NCBI RefSeq assembly: GCF_029846715.1
Contig: NZ_JARVWW010000005.1
Span: 62,001 to 126,000, forward strand
Direction of reading: 5' to 3'
Source of the DNA: Bradyrhizobium nivariense
Lineage (GTDB): Bacteria; Pseudomonadota; Alphaproteobacteria; Rhizobiales; Xanthobacteraceae
Length of the DNA stretch: 64,000 bases
Positions 35,616 to 44,467 of this stretch are shown in pieces. The position numbers and the translations under genes are program-made. The notes beneath the pieces are model-generated. The model saw only the letters and a program-made list of their open reading frames with translations, did not search any database and was not told the origin of the DNA. Positions within the stretch are counted from its first letter, which is position 1. Each line of letters starts with the position of its first letter.

Positions 35616-36557
35616 ATGCCGGTCACGCCACACCACAAGGCCCAGCGCCCGTATCGCGGCGTGTTCCCGGTCGCACCCACCATCTTCGACCAGCGCGGCG
35701 AGCTCGATCTCGAGGGCCAGCGCCGCTGCATCGATTTCATGATCGATGCCGGCTCGAATGGTCTGTGCATCCTCGCCAATTTTTCCGAGCAGTTCGTACT
35801 CACCGATGCCGAGCGCGAGACCGTGATGCATGCGGTGCTGGAGCATGTCGCGGGCCGCGTTCCCGTGATCGTCACCACCACGCATTTCAGCTCGGCCGTC
35901 TGCGCCGCGCGTAGCCAGCAGGCCGAGGCGGCCGGTGCCGCCATGGTGATGGTCATGCCGCCCTATCACGGTGCAACCTTCCGTGTGCCCGAGAAAGGCG
36001 TCGTCGAGTTCTTCAAGGTGCTGTCGGGCGCGATCAACATTCCGATCATGATCCAGGATGCGCCTGTCGCCGGCACGCCGCTATCGGTCGAGCTGCTCGC
36101 GCGACTGGCACGCGATTTCTCCAACATCCGCTATTTCAAGATCGAGGTGCCGGGCGCCGCGTCAAAGCTGCGCAGCCTGATCGAGATGGGCGGCAGCGAT
36201 ATCGAGGGTCCCTGGGACGGCGAGGAGGCGATCACGCTGCTCGCCGATCTCGATGCCGGCGCCACCGGCGCGATGACCGGCGGCGGCTATCCCGACGGTA
36301 TCCGCCAGATCATCGATCCCTATTTCGCCGGCAAGCGTGAAGAGGCGAAAGCCGCCTACGAACGCTGGCTGCCGCTGATCAATTACGAAAACCGCCAATG
36401 CGGCCTGATCGCCTGCAAGGCGATGATGCAGGCCGGCGGCGTGATCAAGTCCGACACGGTGCGGCATCCGTTGCAACCGCTGCATCCGGCGACGCGTGCA
36501 GGGCTGCTGGAGTTGGCCAAGGAGCGCGACGCGCTGGCGCTGCGGTGGGGGAAGTAG
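35616..36557 (+). CDS. DapA-superfamily aldolase (second paralogue)
   Basis: A 313-residue (beta/alpha)8 aldolase. The ATG at 35616 has GGAGAG just upstream; 35604 and 35571 are alternatives. GVFPVAPTIFDQRGELDLEG is the family start. FMIDAGSNGLCILANFSEQF replaces the usual G-T-T-G-E with A-N-F-S-E, a variation seen in non-DapA members. VMPPYHGATFRVPEKG and the Schiff-base Lys175 in RYFKIEVPG are present. The altered carboxylate loop suggests a substrate other than pyruvate plus aspartate semialdehyde, such as a hydroxy-oxoacid. Monocistronic between the chemoreceptor and an intergenic repeat. Confidence 0.87.
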   Translation: MPVTPHHKAQRPYRGVFPVAPTIFDQRGELDLEGQRRCIDFMIDAGSNGLCILANFSEQFVLTDAERETVMHAVLEHVAGRVPVIVTTTHFSSAVCAARSQQAEAAGAAMVMVMPPYHGATFRVPEKGVVEFFKVLSGAINIPIMIQDAPVAGTPLSVELLARLARDFSNIRYFKIEVPGAASKLRSLIEMGGSDIEGPWDGEEAITLLADLDAGATGAMTGGGYPDGIRQIIDPYFAGKREEAKAAYERWLPLINYENRQCGLIACKAMMQAGGVIKSDTVRHPLQPLHPATRAGLLELAKERDALALRWGK

Positions 36558-36597
36558 CCTCCGCCGTCGGTCCCGGACAAGCGCGCCCGAAGGTTAT

Positions 36598-36641
36598 GTG
36601 TCCCGCCCCCCGTGCGCAATTGCGCACCAGGCCGGGACGAC
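36598..36641. repeat. REP-like hairpin repeat
   Basis: A perfect palindrome GTGCGCAATTGCGCAC (36612-36627) sits inside longer complementary arms (GTCCCG... and ...CGGGAC). This is a typical short intergenic repeat of the genus. The rest of 36558-36870, a 313-base gap, shows only the leader of the next gene and nothing else I can support. Confidence 0.6.
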
Positions 36642-36870
36642 ACTGAGTGTGCGGTGCGAGGTGCGCGCCCTAGCCCGATCCCGCCAGCTTCCATCTGGCT
36701 GAAGGCGTCGAATTAACGCGGTTCGGGCAGTTTCCCGCAGCCCGGCGATGACATATTGTACGCTCGCCAACCAGGCCCGCGGAGATCTCAAGACATCGCG
36801 CAACAGCTCTTCATTATGCCGCTATTCCGAACCAGGTTGGTGCGAACCAACGAAACAGGGAGGCAGTGCC

Positions 36871-38271
36871 ATGACGATGAGGCCGGATCCCACCTTTCAC
36901 GCATCGCCCAAGCTTGCGATGGAAGCACCTGCGGAGAACTTTGCCTACACGTTGCTGCTCAGTCCGGATTTCTCAGAACCGGATGCTCTCGCGGTCATCG
37001 ACGTCAAGCCGGGATCGCCGACCTACAGCCAAATCGTCCACACCGTGACGATGCCCAACAAGGGCGATGAGTTCCATCACTTCGGCTGGAATGCCTGCTC
37101 CTCCGCCTTGTCGCCGCTCACTGGGCATGCCTTCATCGAGCGGCGCTATCTCATCATCCCCGGGCTGCGTTCGTCGCGAATCTACATCATCGATACCAAG
37201 CCCGATCCGACCAAAGCCAAGATCCACAAGATCATCGAGCCCGAGGAAGTCTTCAGAAAGACCGGCTACTCGCGGCCGCATACCATCCATTGCGGGCCGG
37301 ACGGCGTCTATGTGAGCACGCTGGGCGGCGGCGGCAAAGACGGCACCAACGGGCCTCCAGGCGTCTTCATCATGGATTGCGAGACGTTCGAGGTCCTTGG
37401 ACGATGGGAGATCGACCGCGGTCCGCAGACGCTGCACTATGATTTCTGGTGGAACCTGCCGCGCGACTACATGGTGACGAGCGAATGGGCGTTGCCGCCG
37501 CAGTTCGAGAACGGGATCGTCCCGGAAGATCTGCTGGCGAACAAATATGGCCATCGTCTCCACTTCTGGGATCTCCGCGCCCGTCGCAACGTGCAGACCA
37601 TCGACCTCGGCGCCAATCATCAGATGGCGCTGGAGGTACGGCCGGCGCACGATCCAGTTCGCGAATACGGCTTCGTAGGCGTTGTTGTCGACACCACGAA
37701 TCTAGAAGCCTCGATCTGGACCTGGTGGCGCGAAGGCGGAAAATTCCATGCGGAGAAGACGGCGACGATCCCGCCCGAACCCGCGCCAAAGGAGAAGCTC
37801 CCGCCGCTGCTCCAGGGCTTTGGCGCCGTGCCGCCGCTGGTGACCGACATCGACCTCTCGATGGATGATCGTTTTCTCTATGTCTCGTGCTGGGGCACGG
37901 GTGAAATGCGCCAATACGACGTGAGTGATCCGCGAAAGCCGAAGCTTGCGGGCTCGGTTCACATCGGCGGCATCGCGCGCCGCACCCCCCATTCGAACGG
38001 CGAGGCATTTGCGGCCGGTCCGCAGATGGTCGAGATCAGCCGCGACGGCAGGCGCGTGTACTGGACCAATTCGCTCTATTCCACCTGGGATGACCAGTTC
38101 TATCCCGATGGCGTTCCGGGTGTGGAAGTCATGGCCAATGTCGGTCGCAATGGCGGCCTCGAGCTCGACAAGAACTACTTCGTGAGCTTCCCCGACGGAT
38201 ATCGTGCGCACCAGATCAGGCTGGAGGGCGGCGATTGTTCGACGGACTCCTTTTGCTACCCGTCGGCCTAG
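36871..38271 (+). CDS. Selenium-binding protein 56 (SBP56) family, methanethiol oxidase-like
   Basis: A 466-residue protein from the ATG at 36871 with GGGAGG upstream. It follows the SBP56/SELENBP1 pattern: LVIDVKPGSPTYSQIVHTV-like start (AVIDVKPGSPTYS), PNKGDEFHHFGWNACSS, RYLIIPGLRSSRIYIID, YSRPHTIHCGPDGVYVSTLG, HYDFWWNLPRDYMVTSEW and LYVSCWGTGEMRQYDVSDP. The His residues are candidate metal ligands in a beta-propeller. Bacterial members (MtoX) oxidise methanethiol to formaldehyde, hydrogen peroxide and sulfide. No signal peptide was seen, whereas some MtoX are periplasmic. A membrane protein gene overlaps its 3' end. Confidence 0.9.
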   Translation: MTMRPDPTFHASPKLAMEAPAENFAYTLLLSPDFSEPDALAVIDVKPGSPTYSQIVHTVTMPNKGDEFHHFGWNACSSALSPLTGHAFIERRYLIIPGLRSSRIYIIDTKPDPTKAKIHKIIEPEEVFRKTGYSRPHTIHCGPDGVYVSTLGGGGKDGTNGPPGVFIMDCETFEVLGRWEIDRGPQTLHYDFWWNLPRDYMVTSEWALPPQFENGIVPEDLLANKYGHRLHFWDLRARRNVQTIDLGANHQMALEVRPAHDPVREYGFVGVVVDTTNLEASIWTWWREGGKFHAEKTATIPPEPAPKEKLPPLLQGFGAVPPLVTDIDLSMDDRFLYVSCWGTGEMRQYDVSDPRKPKLAGSVHIGGIARRTPHSNGEAFAAGPQMVEISRDGRRVYWTNSLYSTWDDQFYPDGVPGVEVMANVGRNGGLELDKNYFVSFPDGYRAHQIRLEGGDCSTDSFCYPSA

Positions 38272-38942
38272 ATTGGGCACACGCGAGCCAGGGCTGGCTG
38301 TGGCTCGCTCTTGTTGCGAGCGGTCTCTATCACGGGGTCAATCCGGGAATGGGTTGGCCGCTCGCCGTTTCGGCCGGGCTCATGGACAAGAGCCCGCGCG
38401 CGCTCTTTCGTGCGTTGTGGGCTCTGGCGGCCGGACATCTCCTGGCAACGCTTCTCGTGCTGCTGCCATTCGCGTTCCTGCTCGTGCTGGCCGAGTGGCA
38501 GCGCTCGATCCAGCTCGGCGCGAGCCTTCTCGTCATCGGCTTCGGCGTCTATCGGCTGGTCGAGCGGCGCCATCCGCGCACGCTGGCACGAATTCCGCCA
38601 ACGCAATTGGCGCTCTGGTCATTTGCCGTCGCCATTGCTCACGGCGCCGCCTTGATGCTCGTGCCGATCTATCTCGGGCTCTGCCAGGCCTTCGAACTCG
38701 ATGCCGGCCATCAGGCCGCCGGCGCGCTGATGAAGGCGAGCATCGGGATGGCGGTGCTGGTGTCTTTGGTGCACGTTGCCGCCATGGTCGGCGCCGGCGG
38801 ATGTCTGGCGTGGCTGGTCTACCGCCATCTGGGATTGAGGTTGGTTTCGCGAAGCTGGTTCAATCTGGATGTGATCTGGGCGACCAGCCTCATTCTGGTT
38901 GGCGTGGTGGCGCTCGTCTTCGATCTCGCGAGCTGGCACTGA
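38235..38942 (+). CDS. Six-helix integral membrane protein linked to the SBP56 gene
   Basis: A 235-residue membrane protein started by a TTG (38235) with GGAGGG six bases upstream. It overlaps the end of the SBP56 gene by 37 bases, which implies coupled translation. About six helices are visible: WLWLALVASGLYHG, ALAAGHLLATLLVLLPFAFLL, SIQLGASLLVIGFGVYRLV, LWSFAVAIAHGAALMLVPIY, IGMAVLVSLVHVAAMVGAGG and LDVIWATSLILVGVVALVF. SGLYHGVNPGMGWPLAV and repeated His in helices suggest metal or transport function. I do not recognise a named family. It probably serves the neighbouring methanethiol oxidase-like protein. Confidence 0.75.
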   Translation: MFDGLLLLPVGLDWAHASQGWLWLALVASGLYHGVNPGMGWPLAVSAGLMDKSPRALFRALWALAAGHLLATLLVLLPFAFLLVLAEWQRSIQLGASLLVIGFGVYRLVERRHPRTLARIPPTQLALWSFAVAIAHGAALMLVPIYLGLCQAFELDAGHQAAGALMKASIGMAVLVSLVHVAAMVGAGGCLAWLVYRHLGLRLVSRSWFNLDVIWATSLILVGVVALVFDLASWH

Positions 38943-38945
38943 CGC

Positions 38946-39644
38946 TTACTGCGTCAAAGCCCACTCGCCGATGATGCGGAAGCGAGCCTTGGCGTCATCC
39001 TGCTTGAACAGCGCGACGCGATCGATCGCAAGCGTCTCGAGACCGAGCGCGGCAAACCGTCCCCGCAGCATTTCCAAAATCGGCCCGCGCCGGTCCGCGT
39101 CGAGCCGGCCCGTCAGGGTCATGTGGAAGCGGAATTCCTCCATCACGTAAGGATAGCCCCAGCGGTCGAGATAGTGGCGTTGCCGTTCGTTCAGCTTCTC
39201 CGGCTTGCGCCGCGCACGGCCTTCCGCGCTCAGCGGCGCGCGGAAGCAATCGAAGTCGCGGGCGCAATCGGCGGCGAGCTGCTGGAGTTCGCCGACCGGC
39301 TCCGCGGGAATGACGGCGATGAAGCCGCTGATGGAATCGACGACCGGGCGGATCACTGGAATTGCGCGCGCCCTGCCGGCGAATGTCGCGCAGGCCGCAA
39401 CAAGCTCGACCTCGCTCCTGTCGGATGCCAGCGGCATCGGCGCCTTCAGCGTGCCGTGAAAGCCGTATTTGCGGGGATCGGCGGTGACATCACGCCAGTC
39501 CGGAGCCGTGCGCAGCGCCTCGTCCGGGAACGGCAGCTCACGGCCGGTATGCGCATCATAGCCGAGCAGTTCGGCACCGAAGCGCGAGACGGCGCTGTCG
39601 GCACCGGCGGCATGGTAGATCGCGTAGCGGGGAAAATCTGTCAT
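38946..39644 (-). CDS. DUF1045 phosphonate-metabolism protein, 2H phosphoesterase-like
   Basis: A 232-residue protein of the family found in phn operons. It has the two H-x-T/S motifs of 2H phosphoesterases: FHGTLKAPMPL and FHMTLTGRLD. PRYAIYHAAGADSAVSRFGA and NERQRHYLDRWGYPYVMEEF are further landmarks. 2H enzymes open cyclic phosphates. The C-P lyase product, 5-phosphoribosyl 1,2-cyclic phosphate, normally needs PhnP, and no phnP is in this window. A role in opening the cyclic phosphate is therefore a reasonable inference. Last gene of a Pho-box-preceded three-gene operon. Confidence 0.87.
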   Translation of the reverse strand: MTDFPRYAIYHAAGADSAVSRFGAELLGYDAHTGRELPFPDEALRTAPDWRDVTADPRKYGFHGTLKAPMPLASDRSEVELVAACATFAGRARAIPVIRPVVDSISGFIAVIPAEPVGELQQLAADCARDFDCFRAPLSAEGRARRKPEKLNERQRHYLDRWGYPYVMEEFRFHMTLTGRLDADRRGPILEMLRGRFAALGLETLAIDRVALFKQDDAKARFRIIGEWALTQ

Positions 39645-39662
39645 CGACCGAACATAACCGGT

Positions 39663-40856
39663 TTATGCCGCGACGACAGCCTCGCGCGGCGTCGTCGCCG
39701 CGCTGAGCAGCCGTGTCGCTTCGGTCAGGTGCACGAGCTTTCCGGCTGCGATCACCGCGACGAGACGCGGCCGCAGCGGCACGCGGTCGTCCACCAGCAG
39801 AATGTCGGCGCGGCGCCCTTCCGCCAGCACGCCGCGATCGGCAAGACCGGTTGCGTGCGCTGGTCCAGCGGAGACCAGATTCCAGGCTTCCGTCAGCGGC
39901 AGCACGCCATCGGCGGCGAGGCGGAACGCGGCGAGCAGCTGCGCGGGATAGTAATAGTCCGATGCCAGCACCGAGCAGAGGCCCTTGGCGATCATGTCGG
40001 ATGCCTTGGTCCAGCCGGTGTGGCTGCCGCCGCGCACGACGTTCGGCGCGCCGTAGACGATGGCATCGCCGGCCGTTGCGGCGGCACGCGCGGTTTCTTC
40101 GTTGATCGGAAACTCCGCGATCGCCACGCCCATGGCGCGAAAGCCCTGGCGCATCGCCGGTGTCGCATCGTCATGCGAGAGCATCCGCACCTCGGCGGCG
40201 CGGGCCGTCGCGGCAAGCCGCGACACGGAAGCCGGCACCTCGCTGGCGCGCGAAAGCACGCCGTCGACCAGCCGGTCGAACGCCTCGCTCGACAGGCCGG
40301 TACGCTCCACCATGCGGTTGCGCTTGCGGGGCTTGGCCATGTCCCCAACCGTGCCGTCCATGTGGTCGTTGAAGGCGAACAGGTCGACGCGGCCCTCAGT
40401 GAGCCACTGGCCGATCTCGGCTTCGGCGTCGAGATTGTAGGTCTCGTGGCGCAGATGGAAGCGGGTGTCGGCCGCGAATTGCGGGCGCTGCCGTTCGATC
40501 GCCTCCATCAGGCCGCGCGCGTTGTCGGCACTGCGCAGGCCCGGCTCCCACGAACAGGTCGTGGCGTGAAACACCGTGGTGATGCCGTTGCTGATCGCCT
40601 GGCGGTCGCTGTCGGCGAGCGCGATGTCGATCGGAAAGTCGACCCCGGCGCGCGGCATCATCTGCCGCTCGAAGGCATCGCCATGCAGATCGACGATGCC
40701 AGGCAGCACCAGCAGGTTGCGCGCGTCGATCGCAAGCCGCGCCCGGCCGCGCGAAGCATCGACCGCGGCGATGTCCTGTCCGGACAGGGCCAGCGAAGTC
40801 TCGACGAGCTCGGAGCCGATCAGCGTCCGGCCGCCCTCAAGGAAAATGTCTGTCAC
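39663..40856 (-). CDS. PhnM-like amidohydrolase (paralogue)
   Basis: A 397-residue amidohydrolase, second of two PhnM relatives here. Family features: [105 protein letters not shown] and [17 protein letters not shown]. PhnM cleaves pyrophosphate from ribose-1-phosphonate 5-triphosphate. The metal ligands (His pair of DLHGD, His in LSHDD, Asp in ASDYY) are retained. It overlaps the upstream transferase gene by four bases (ATGA) and precedes DUF1045 by 18 bases. Confidence 0.88.
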   Translation of the reverse strand: MTDIFLEGGRTLIGSELVETSLALSGQDIAAVDASRGRARLAIDARNLLVLPGIVDLHGDAFERQMMPRAGVDFPIDIALADSDRQAISNGITTVFHATTCSWEPGLRSADNARGLMEAIERQRPQFAADTRFHLRHETYNLDAEAEIGQWLTEGRVDLFAFNDHMDGTVGDMAKPRKRNRMVERTGLSSEAFDRLVDGVLSRASEVPASVSRLAATARAAEVRMLSHDDATPAMRQGFRAMGVAIAEFPINEETARAAATAGDAIVYGAPNVVRGGSHTGWTKASDMIAKGLCSVLASDYYYPAQLLAAFRLAADGVLPLTEAWNLVSAGPAHATGLADRGVLAEGRRADILLVDDRVPLRPRLVAVIAAGKLVHLTEATRLLSAATTPREAVVAA

Positions 40857-41524
40857 GCGACCGCGCTTCGTTTGCTGCCAAGAGGACTGTTGAGAGAACT
40901 TGCCCGTGCTTCATATTCCGAGAGGAATTCTTCAATCCCGAGCTTGCGGAAATCGGGCAGTGCTTCACGCAATTTGTCGTGATCCCAATCCCACCAGGCG
41001 AGGCTGGCGAGCCGTCCGGCGACGTCTTCCGAAAACCGGCGGCGGACGATGCGCGCGGGATTGCCGGCGACGATGGTGTAGGCCGGCACGTCCTTGGTGA
41101 CGACGGCGCCGGCCGCGATCACCGCGCCGGTGCCGATGTTGCGGCCCGGCAGCACGATCGCGCCATGGCCGATCCAGACGTCATGGCCGATATGGACGTG
41201 ATGCTGACGCCGCCAGTCGAAGAATTCCGTATCGTCGCTCTCGCCTTCGAAGTAGGCGCTCGAGCGATAGGTGAAGTGCGCCTGGGTGGCGCGGTGCATC
41301 GGGTGGTTGCCCGGATTGATCCGAATCATCGCCGCGATCGAGCAGAACTTTCCGATGGTGGTGTAGGTGATCTGGGCGTCGTTCACGACATAGGAGTAAT
41401 CGCCCATCGCCACTTCGTGCAGGATCGTGCGCGCGCCGACCTCGGTGTAGGCCCCAAGCCTGGTGTCGTGCAGCTTGGCCGAGGGATCGACGGTCGGCTG
41501 GACCGAAAGAGCTTTGGCGGCCAT
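40853..41524 (-). CDS. Hexapeptide-repeat acetyltransferase of phosphonate operons
   Basis: A 223-residue left-handed beta-helix transferase. Hexapeptide repeats run from [20 protein letters not shown] through [20 protein letters not shown] and [20 protein letters not shown]. The xenobiotic/chloramphenicol acetyltransferase-like His lies in [16 protein letters not shown]. It matches the 'phosphonate metabolism transferase hexapeptide family' seen in phn clusters, possibly a functional stand-in for PhnO, which acetylates aminoalkylphosphonates. First gene of the minus-strand operon; its start is 46 bases from a triple Pho-box match. Confidence 0.87.
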   Translation of the reverse strand: MAAKALSVQPTVDPSAKLHDTRLGAYTEVGARTILHEVAMGDYSYVVNDAQITYTTIGKFCSIAAMIRINPGNHPMHRATQAHFTYRSSAYFEGESDDTEFFDWRRQHHVHIGHDVWIGHGAIVLPGRNIGTGAVIAAGAVVTKDVPAYTIVAGNPARIVRRRFSEDVAGRLASLAWWDWDHDKLREALPDFRKLGIEEFLSEYEARASSLNSPLGSKRSAVA

Positions 41525-41569
41525 GTTGCATCCGAACGAGAGGGCGGGCGTTTCTCTTCGAGCGGCCTG

Positions 41570-41598
41570 ATGACAATGTCATGACGATGCGATGACAG
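41570..41598 (-). promoter_or_regulatory. Pho box (three half-sites) for the minus-strand phn operon
   Basis: Read on the minus strand: CTGTCAT, CGCA, TCGTCAT, GACA, TTGTCAT. The 7+4+7+4+7 spacing is exactly that of PhoB Pho boxes, with three 11-base units. It ends 46 bases before the transferase start (41524). Confidence 0.72.
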
Positions 41599-41635
41599 GG
41601 GATGAGGTGTGTAGGATCGCCGCACCGCAGCGTGC

Positions 41636-41653
41636 GTGTCACACAAGTGTCAA
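41636..41653 (+). promoter_or_regulatory. Pho box for phnC
   Basis: GTGTCAC, ACAA, GTGTCAA with 7+4+7 spacing, ending 43 bases before the phnC ATG. It points in the opposite direction to the box at 41570-41598, so each divergent unit has its own site. Confidence 0.65.
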
Positions 41654-41696
41654 GTGCCGGCGCTAGCGGTGGATCCCAGCTACTCTGGAGCCCTGC

Positions 41697-42506
41697 ATGC
41701 TGGTGGTTGAAGGTCTGACGTGTCGCTTTGGCGCGAAGGCCGCGGTGGACGACGCTTCATTTCAAATTTCGCCCGGCGGCTTCGTCGGCGTGATCGGACG
41801 CTCCGGCGCCGGCAAGTCGACCCTGCTGCGGACCATCAACCGCCTCGCGACCCCTTCGCAGGGCCGCATCCTGTTCGACGGCCTCGACGTCACGGCGCTG
41901 CGCGGCAAGGAGCTGCGGCAGTGGCGGGCGCGCTCCGCGATGATTTTTCAGCAGTTCAACCTGGTCGGCCGGCTCGATGTTCTCACCAACGTCCTGATGG
42001 GCCGGCTCGCGACGATGCCGGCCTGGCGCTCGCTGTCGCAGACCTGGCCCGAGCAGGACAAGGCGCTGGCGATGTCCGCGCTCGAGCAGTTCGACATCGC
42101 CCCGCTCGCGGCCCAGCGCGCCGACCAGCTCTCCGGCGGCCAGCAGCAACGCGTGGCGATCGCCCGCGCGCTGGTGCAGCAACCCGACATCATCCTCGCC
42201 GACGAGCCGATTGCGTCGCTCGACCCGCGCAACACCAAGATCGTGATGGATGCGCTGCTGCGCATCAACAAGCACTTCGGTATCACCGTGCTCTGCAATT
42301 TGCATTCGCTCGATCTGGCGCGCAGCTATTGCGACCGCCTGATCGGCATGGCGCAGGGTCGCGTGGTGTTCGACGGCGCGCCGGCTGAGTTGACCGACCA
42401 CGTTGCGCGTGAGCTCTACGATCTCGAAGCCGCCGAAATCATGGGCGGCATGCCGGTGTCGTCGCCTGAAGGCATTCCAGCGCTTGGAACGGCGGCCGCC
42501 GCCTGA
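41697..42506 (+). CDS. phnC: Phosphonate ABC transporter, ATP-binding protein
   Basis: A 269-residue ABC ATPase. Walker A is [11 protein letters not shown], the signature is [15 protein letters not shown], and Walker B is [15 protein letters not shown] with the H-loop in [27 protein letters not shown] is typical of PhnC. It energises uptake of phosphonates with PhnD and the two PhnE permeases that follow. First gene of the operon, preceded by a Pho box, with GGAG upstream of the ATG. Confidence 0.95.
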   Translation: MLVVEGLTCRFGAKAAVDDASFQISPGGFVGVIGRSGAGKSTLLRTINRLATPSQGRILFDGLDVTALRGKELRQWRARSAMIFQQFNLVGRLDVLTNVLMGRLATMPAWRSLSQTWPEQDKALAMSALEQFDIAPLAAQRADQLSGGQQQRVAIARALVQQPDIILADEPIASLDPRNTKIVMDALLRINKHFGITVLCNLHSLDLARSYCDRLIGMAQGRVVFDGAPAELTDHVARELYDLEAAEIMGGMPVSSPEGIPALGTAAAA

Positions 42507-42570
42507 GCCGCACCGCATCGTTAGTCACCAGTTTTTGCGTCAACCGACCCCAACCGATGAAGAGGGTATC

Positions 42571-43506
42571 ATGATCACTCGCAGATTGATTCTCGCCGGC
42601 GCCGCCGCGCTCGCGTTCACGACGTCAGCCTCGGCCGAAGACTGGAAAGCCAAATATCCCGAGCTGACCTTCGCGGTCGTCCCGGCCGAGAATGCCTCCG
42701 GCGTGACCGAGCGCTGGGCGCCGTTCGTGAGCTATCTCTCCAAGGAATTGGGCGTGAAGGTCACGCTGCGCATCGCCAACGACTACGCGGCCGTGATCGA
42801 AGGCCAGCGCGCCGGCAACATCCAGATCGCCAGCTATGGCTCGGCCTCGTTCGCTCGCGCCCGCCTGACCGGCGTCAAGACCGATGCCTTCGCCAACGAC
42901 ATCAACGCCGACGGCTCGACCGGTTATTACTCGGTGTTCTTCGTCAAGGCGAGCAGCCCCTACAAGAGCGTCGATCAGCTCAAGGGCAAGAACCTCGGCC
43001 TGGTCGACCCGAACTCGACCTCCGGCAACAACGTGCCGCGCTTCGAGCTCGACAAGATGGGCATCGCGGATGCCGACACCTATTTCGGCAAGGTCGTCTT
43101 CACCGGCAGCCATGAGAACGCGATACTGGCGCTGGCGCAGGGCACGGTCGACGTTGCGGCCAACCAGTGGACCAGCGACGACGATTCGACGCTGGCGCAG
43201 ATGCTGACCAAGAACATGCTGAAGAACGCCGACGGCTCGGCGATGAAGAAGGATGACTTCCGCATCATCCACAAGTCCGCGCCGATCATCAACGGCCCCT
43301 ATGCCTATAATTCCGACCTGCCGGAAGACGCCAAGGCGGCGATCGCGAAGGCGTTCTTCGACGCGCCGGCCAAGGACAAGGCGGCCTTCGACCGTCTCTC
43401 CGACGGCCAGAAGAAGGGCTTTCACCCCGCCACCACCAAGGATTGGGATGGCACGATCGAGCTGATCAAGTTCGTCGATGCACTGCGTAAGAAGAAGGCG
43501 TCCTGA
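42571..43506 (+). CDS. phnD: Phosphonate ABC transporter, periplasmic binding protein
   Basis: A 311-residue binding protein from the ATG at 42571 (GAAGAGGG upstream). A Sec signal (MITRRLILAGAAALAFTTSA, cut near SASA) is followed by LTFAVVPAENASGVTERWAP, typical of PhnD. SYGSASFARARLTGVKT, YSVFFVKASSPYKSVDQLKG and LVDPNSTSGNNVPRFEL contribute to the phosphonate site. It delivers ligand to PhnE. A terminator-like hairpin follows the gene at 43526-43549, probably lowering expression of the permeases relative to PhnD. Confidence 0.95.
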   Translation: MITRRLILAGAAALAFTTSASAEDWKAKYPELTFAVVPAENASGVTERWAPFVSYLSKELGVKVTLRIANDYAAVIEGQRAGNIQIASYGSASFARARLTGVKTDAFANDINADGSTGYYSVFFVKASSPYKSVDQLKGKNLGLVDPNSTSGNNVPRFELDKMGIADADTYFGKVVFTGSHENAILALAQGTVDVAANQWTSDDDSTLAQMLTKNMLKNADGSAMKKDDFRIIHKSAPIINGPYAYNSDLPEDAKAAIAKAFFDAPAKDKAAFDRLSDGQKKGFHPATTKDWDGTIELIKFVDALRKKKAS

Positions 43507-43525
43507 TTTTTGGGACGACGCACTG

Positions 43526-43559
43526 GAGCCGGGTCGATGGACCCGGCTCTTTCTCTTTT
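43526..43559 (+). terminator. Terminator-like hairpin between phnD and phnE
   Basis: GAGCCGGGTC (43526-43535), GATG loop, GACCCGGCTC (43540-43549), then TTTCTCTTTT. A perfect ten-base-pair stem with a T-rich tail inside the operon, so partial termination is likely. Confidence 0.6.
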
Positions 43560-43582
43560 GAGCGAACATTCGCCCTGATCAG

Positions 43583-44467
43583 ATGACCGTCGCGGTTTCG
43601 ATCCTCCCCGAGCAGCAGCTGGCTGTACTCAATGCCGCCTATCGCCAGGCGGTCGCGCGCAGGCGATGGCGGCTCCTGTTCGGGGCCGTGGTGTTCGCCG
43701 CTGCACTGCTTCTCGCCGCGGTCGGCGCGGAAGTGAACTTGCGCACGCTGTTCACCCATTTCGGCAACTTCGTCAGCTATTTCGACCGCATCCTCGCGCT
43801 CGACAACGGCCAGCGGGTCTGGACCGATGCCGGTGAGTGGCTGTGGGGCTGGCGCAAATGGCTGAAGATGCTGGGCGAGACCCTGCTGATCTCCTATGTC
43901 GGCACGCTAATCGGCGCGACTTTTGCGTTCTGCCTGAACTTCTTCGCGGCTGAAAACACCTCGCCCGCGCCCTGGCTGCGCTTCGTGGTGCGGCGCCTGC
44001 TCGAATTCGCCCGCACGGTGCCCGGCATCGTGTTCGCGCTGATCTTCGTGATCGCCTTCGGGCTCGGACCGATGGCAGGCGTGCTGGCGATTGCGATTCA
44101 CTCCACCGGCGCGCTCGGAAAGCAGTTCTCGGAGATCGTCGAGAATGCCGACATGAAGCCGGTCGAAGGCGTCCGCTCGACCGGCGCGAGCTGGCTCTCC
44201 TGCATGCGCTTCGCCATCCTGCCGCAGGTCACGGCAGGCTACGCCAGCTACGCACTGCTGCGTTTCGAGATCAACGTTCGCGAGGCCTCCGTGATGGGCT
44301 TCGTCGGCGCCGGCGGCATCGGCCAGGAGCTCGTCGTCGCCATCCGTAAGTTCTACTATTCGGACGTCAGTGCGATCCTGCTCACCATCATCGTCACGGT
44401 CTTCATCATCGACATCAGCACCGGCTGGCTGCGTGGCCGGCTGTTCGGCAAGGAGACGCGGACGTGA
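43583..44467 (+). CDS. phnE: Phosphonate ABC transporter, permease (first)
   Basis: A 294-residue inner-membrane permease with about six helices. An N-terminal cytoplasmic stretch (QQLAVLNAAYRQAVARRRWR) precedes helix one (LLFGAVVFAAALLLAAVGAE). The binding-protein-dependent transport core includes LLISYVGTLIGATFAFCLNF, EFARTVPGIVFALIFVIAFG, the EAA-type loop VRSTGASWLSCMRFAILPQV and GFVGAGGIGQELV. It pairs with the next permease to form the channel for PhnC. Its stop overlaps the GTG of the next gene. Confidence 0.94.
   Translation: MTVAVSILPEQQLAVLNAAYRQAVARRRWRLLFGAVVFAAALLLAAVGAEVNLRTLFTHFGNFVSYFDRILALDNGQRVWTDAGEWLWGWRKWLKMLGETLLISYVGTLIGATFAFCLNFFAAENTSPAPWLRFVVRRLLEFARTVPGIVFALIFVIAFGLGPMAGVLAIAIHSTGALGKQFSEIVENADMKPVEGVRSTGASWLSCMRFAILPQVTAGYASYALLRFEINVREASVMGFVGAGGIGQELVVAIRKFYYSDVSAILLTIIVTVFIIDISTGWLRGRLFGKETRT

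Noticed and set aside
39123..40982. 619-codon plus-strand frame opposite the PhnM paralogue and DUF1045 genes
   Set aside because: Shadow frame with no recognisable fold; the opposite strand has family-level matches.
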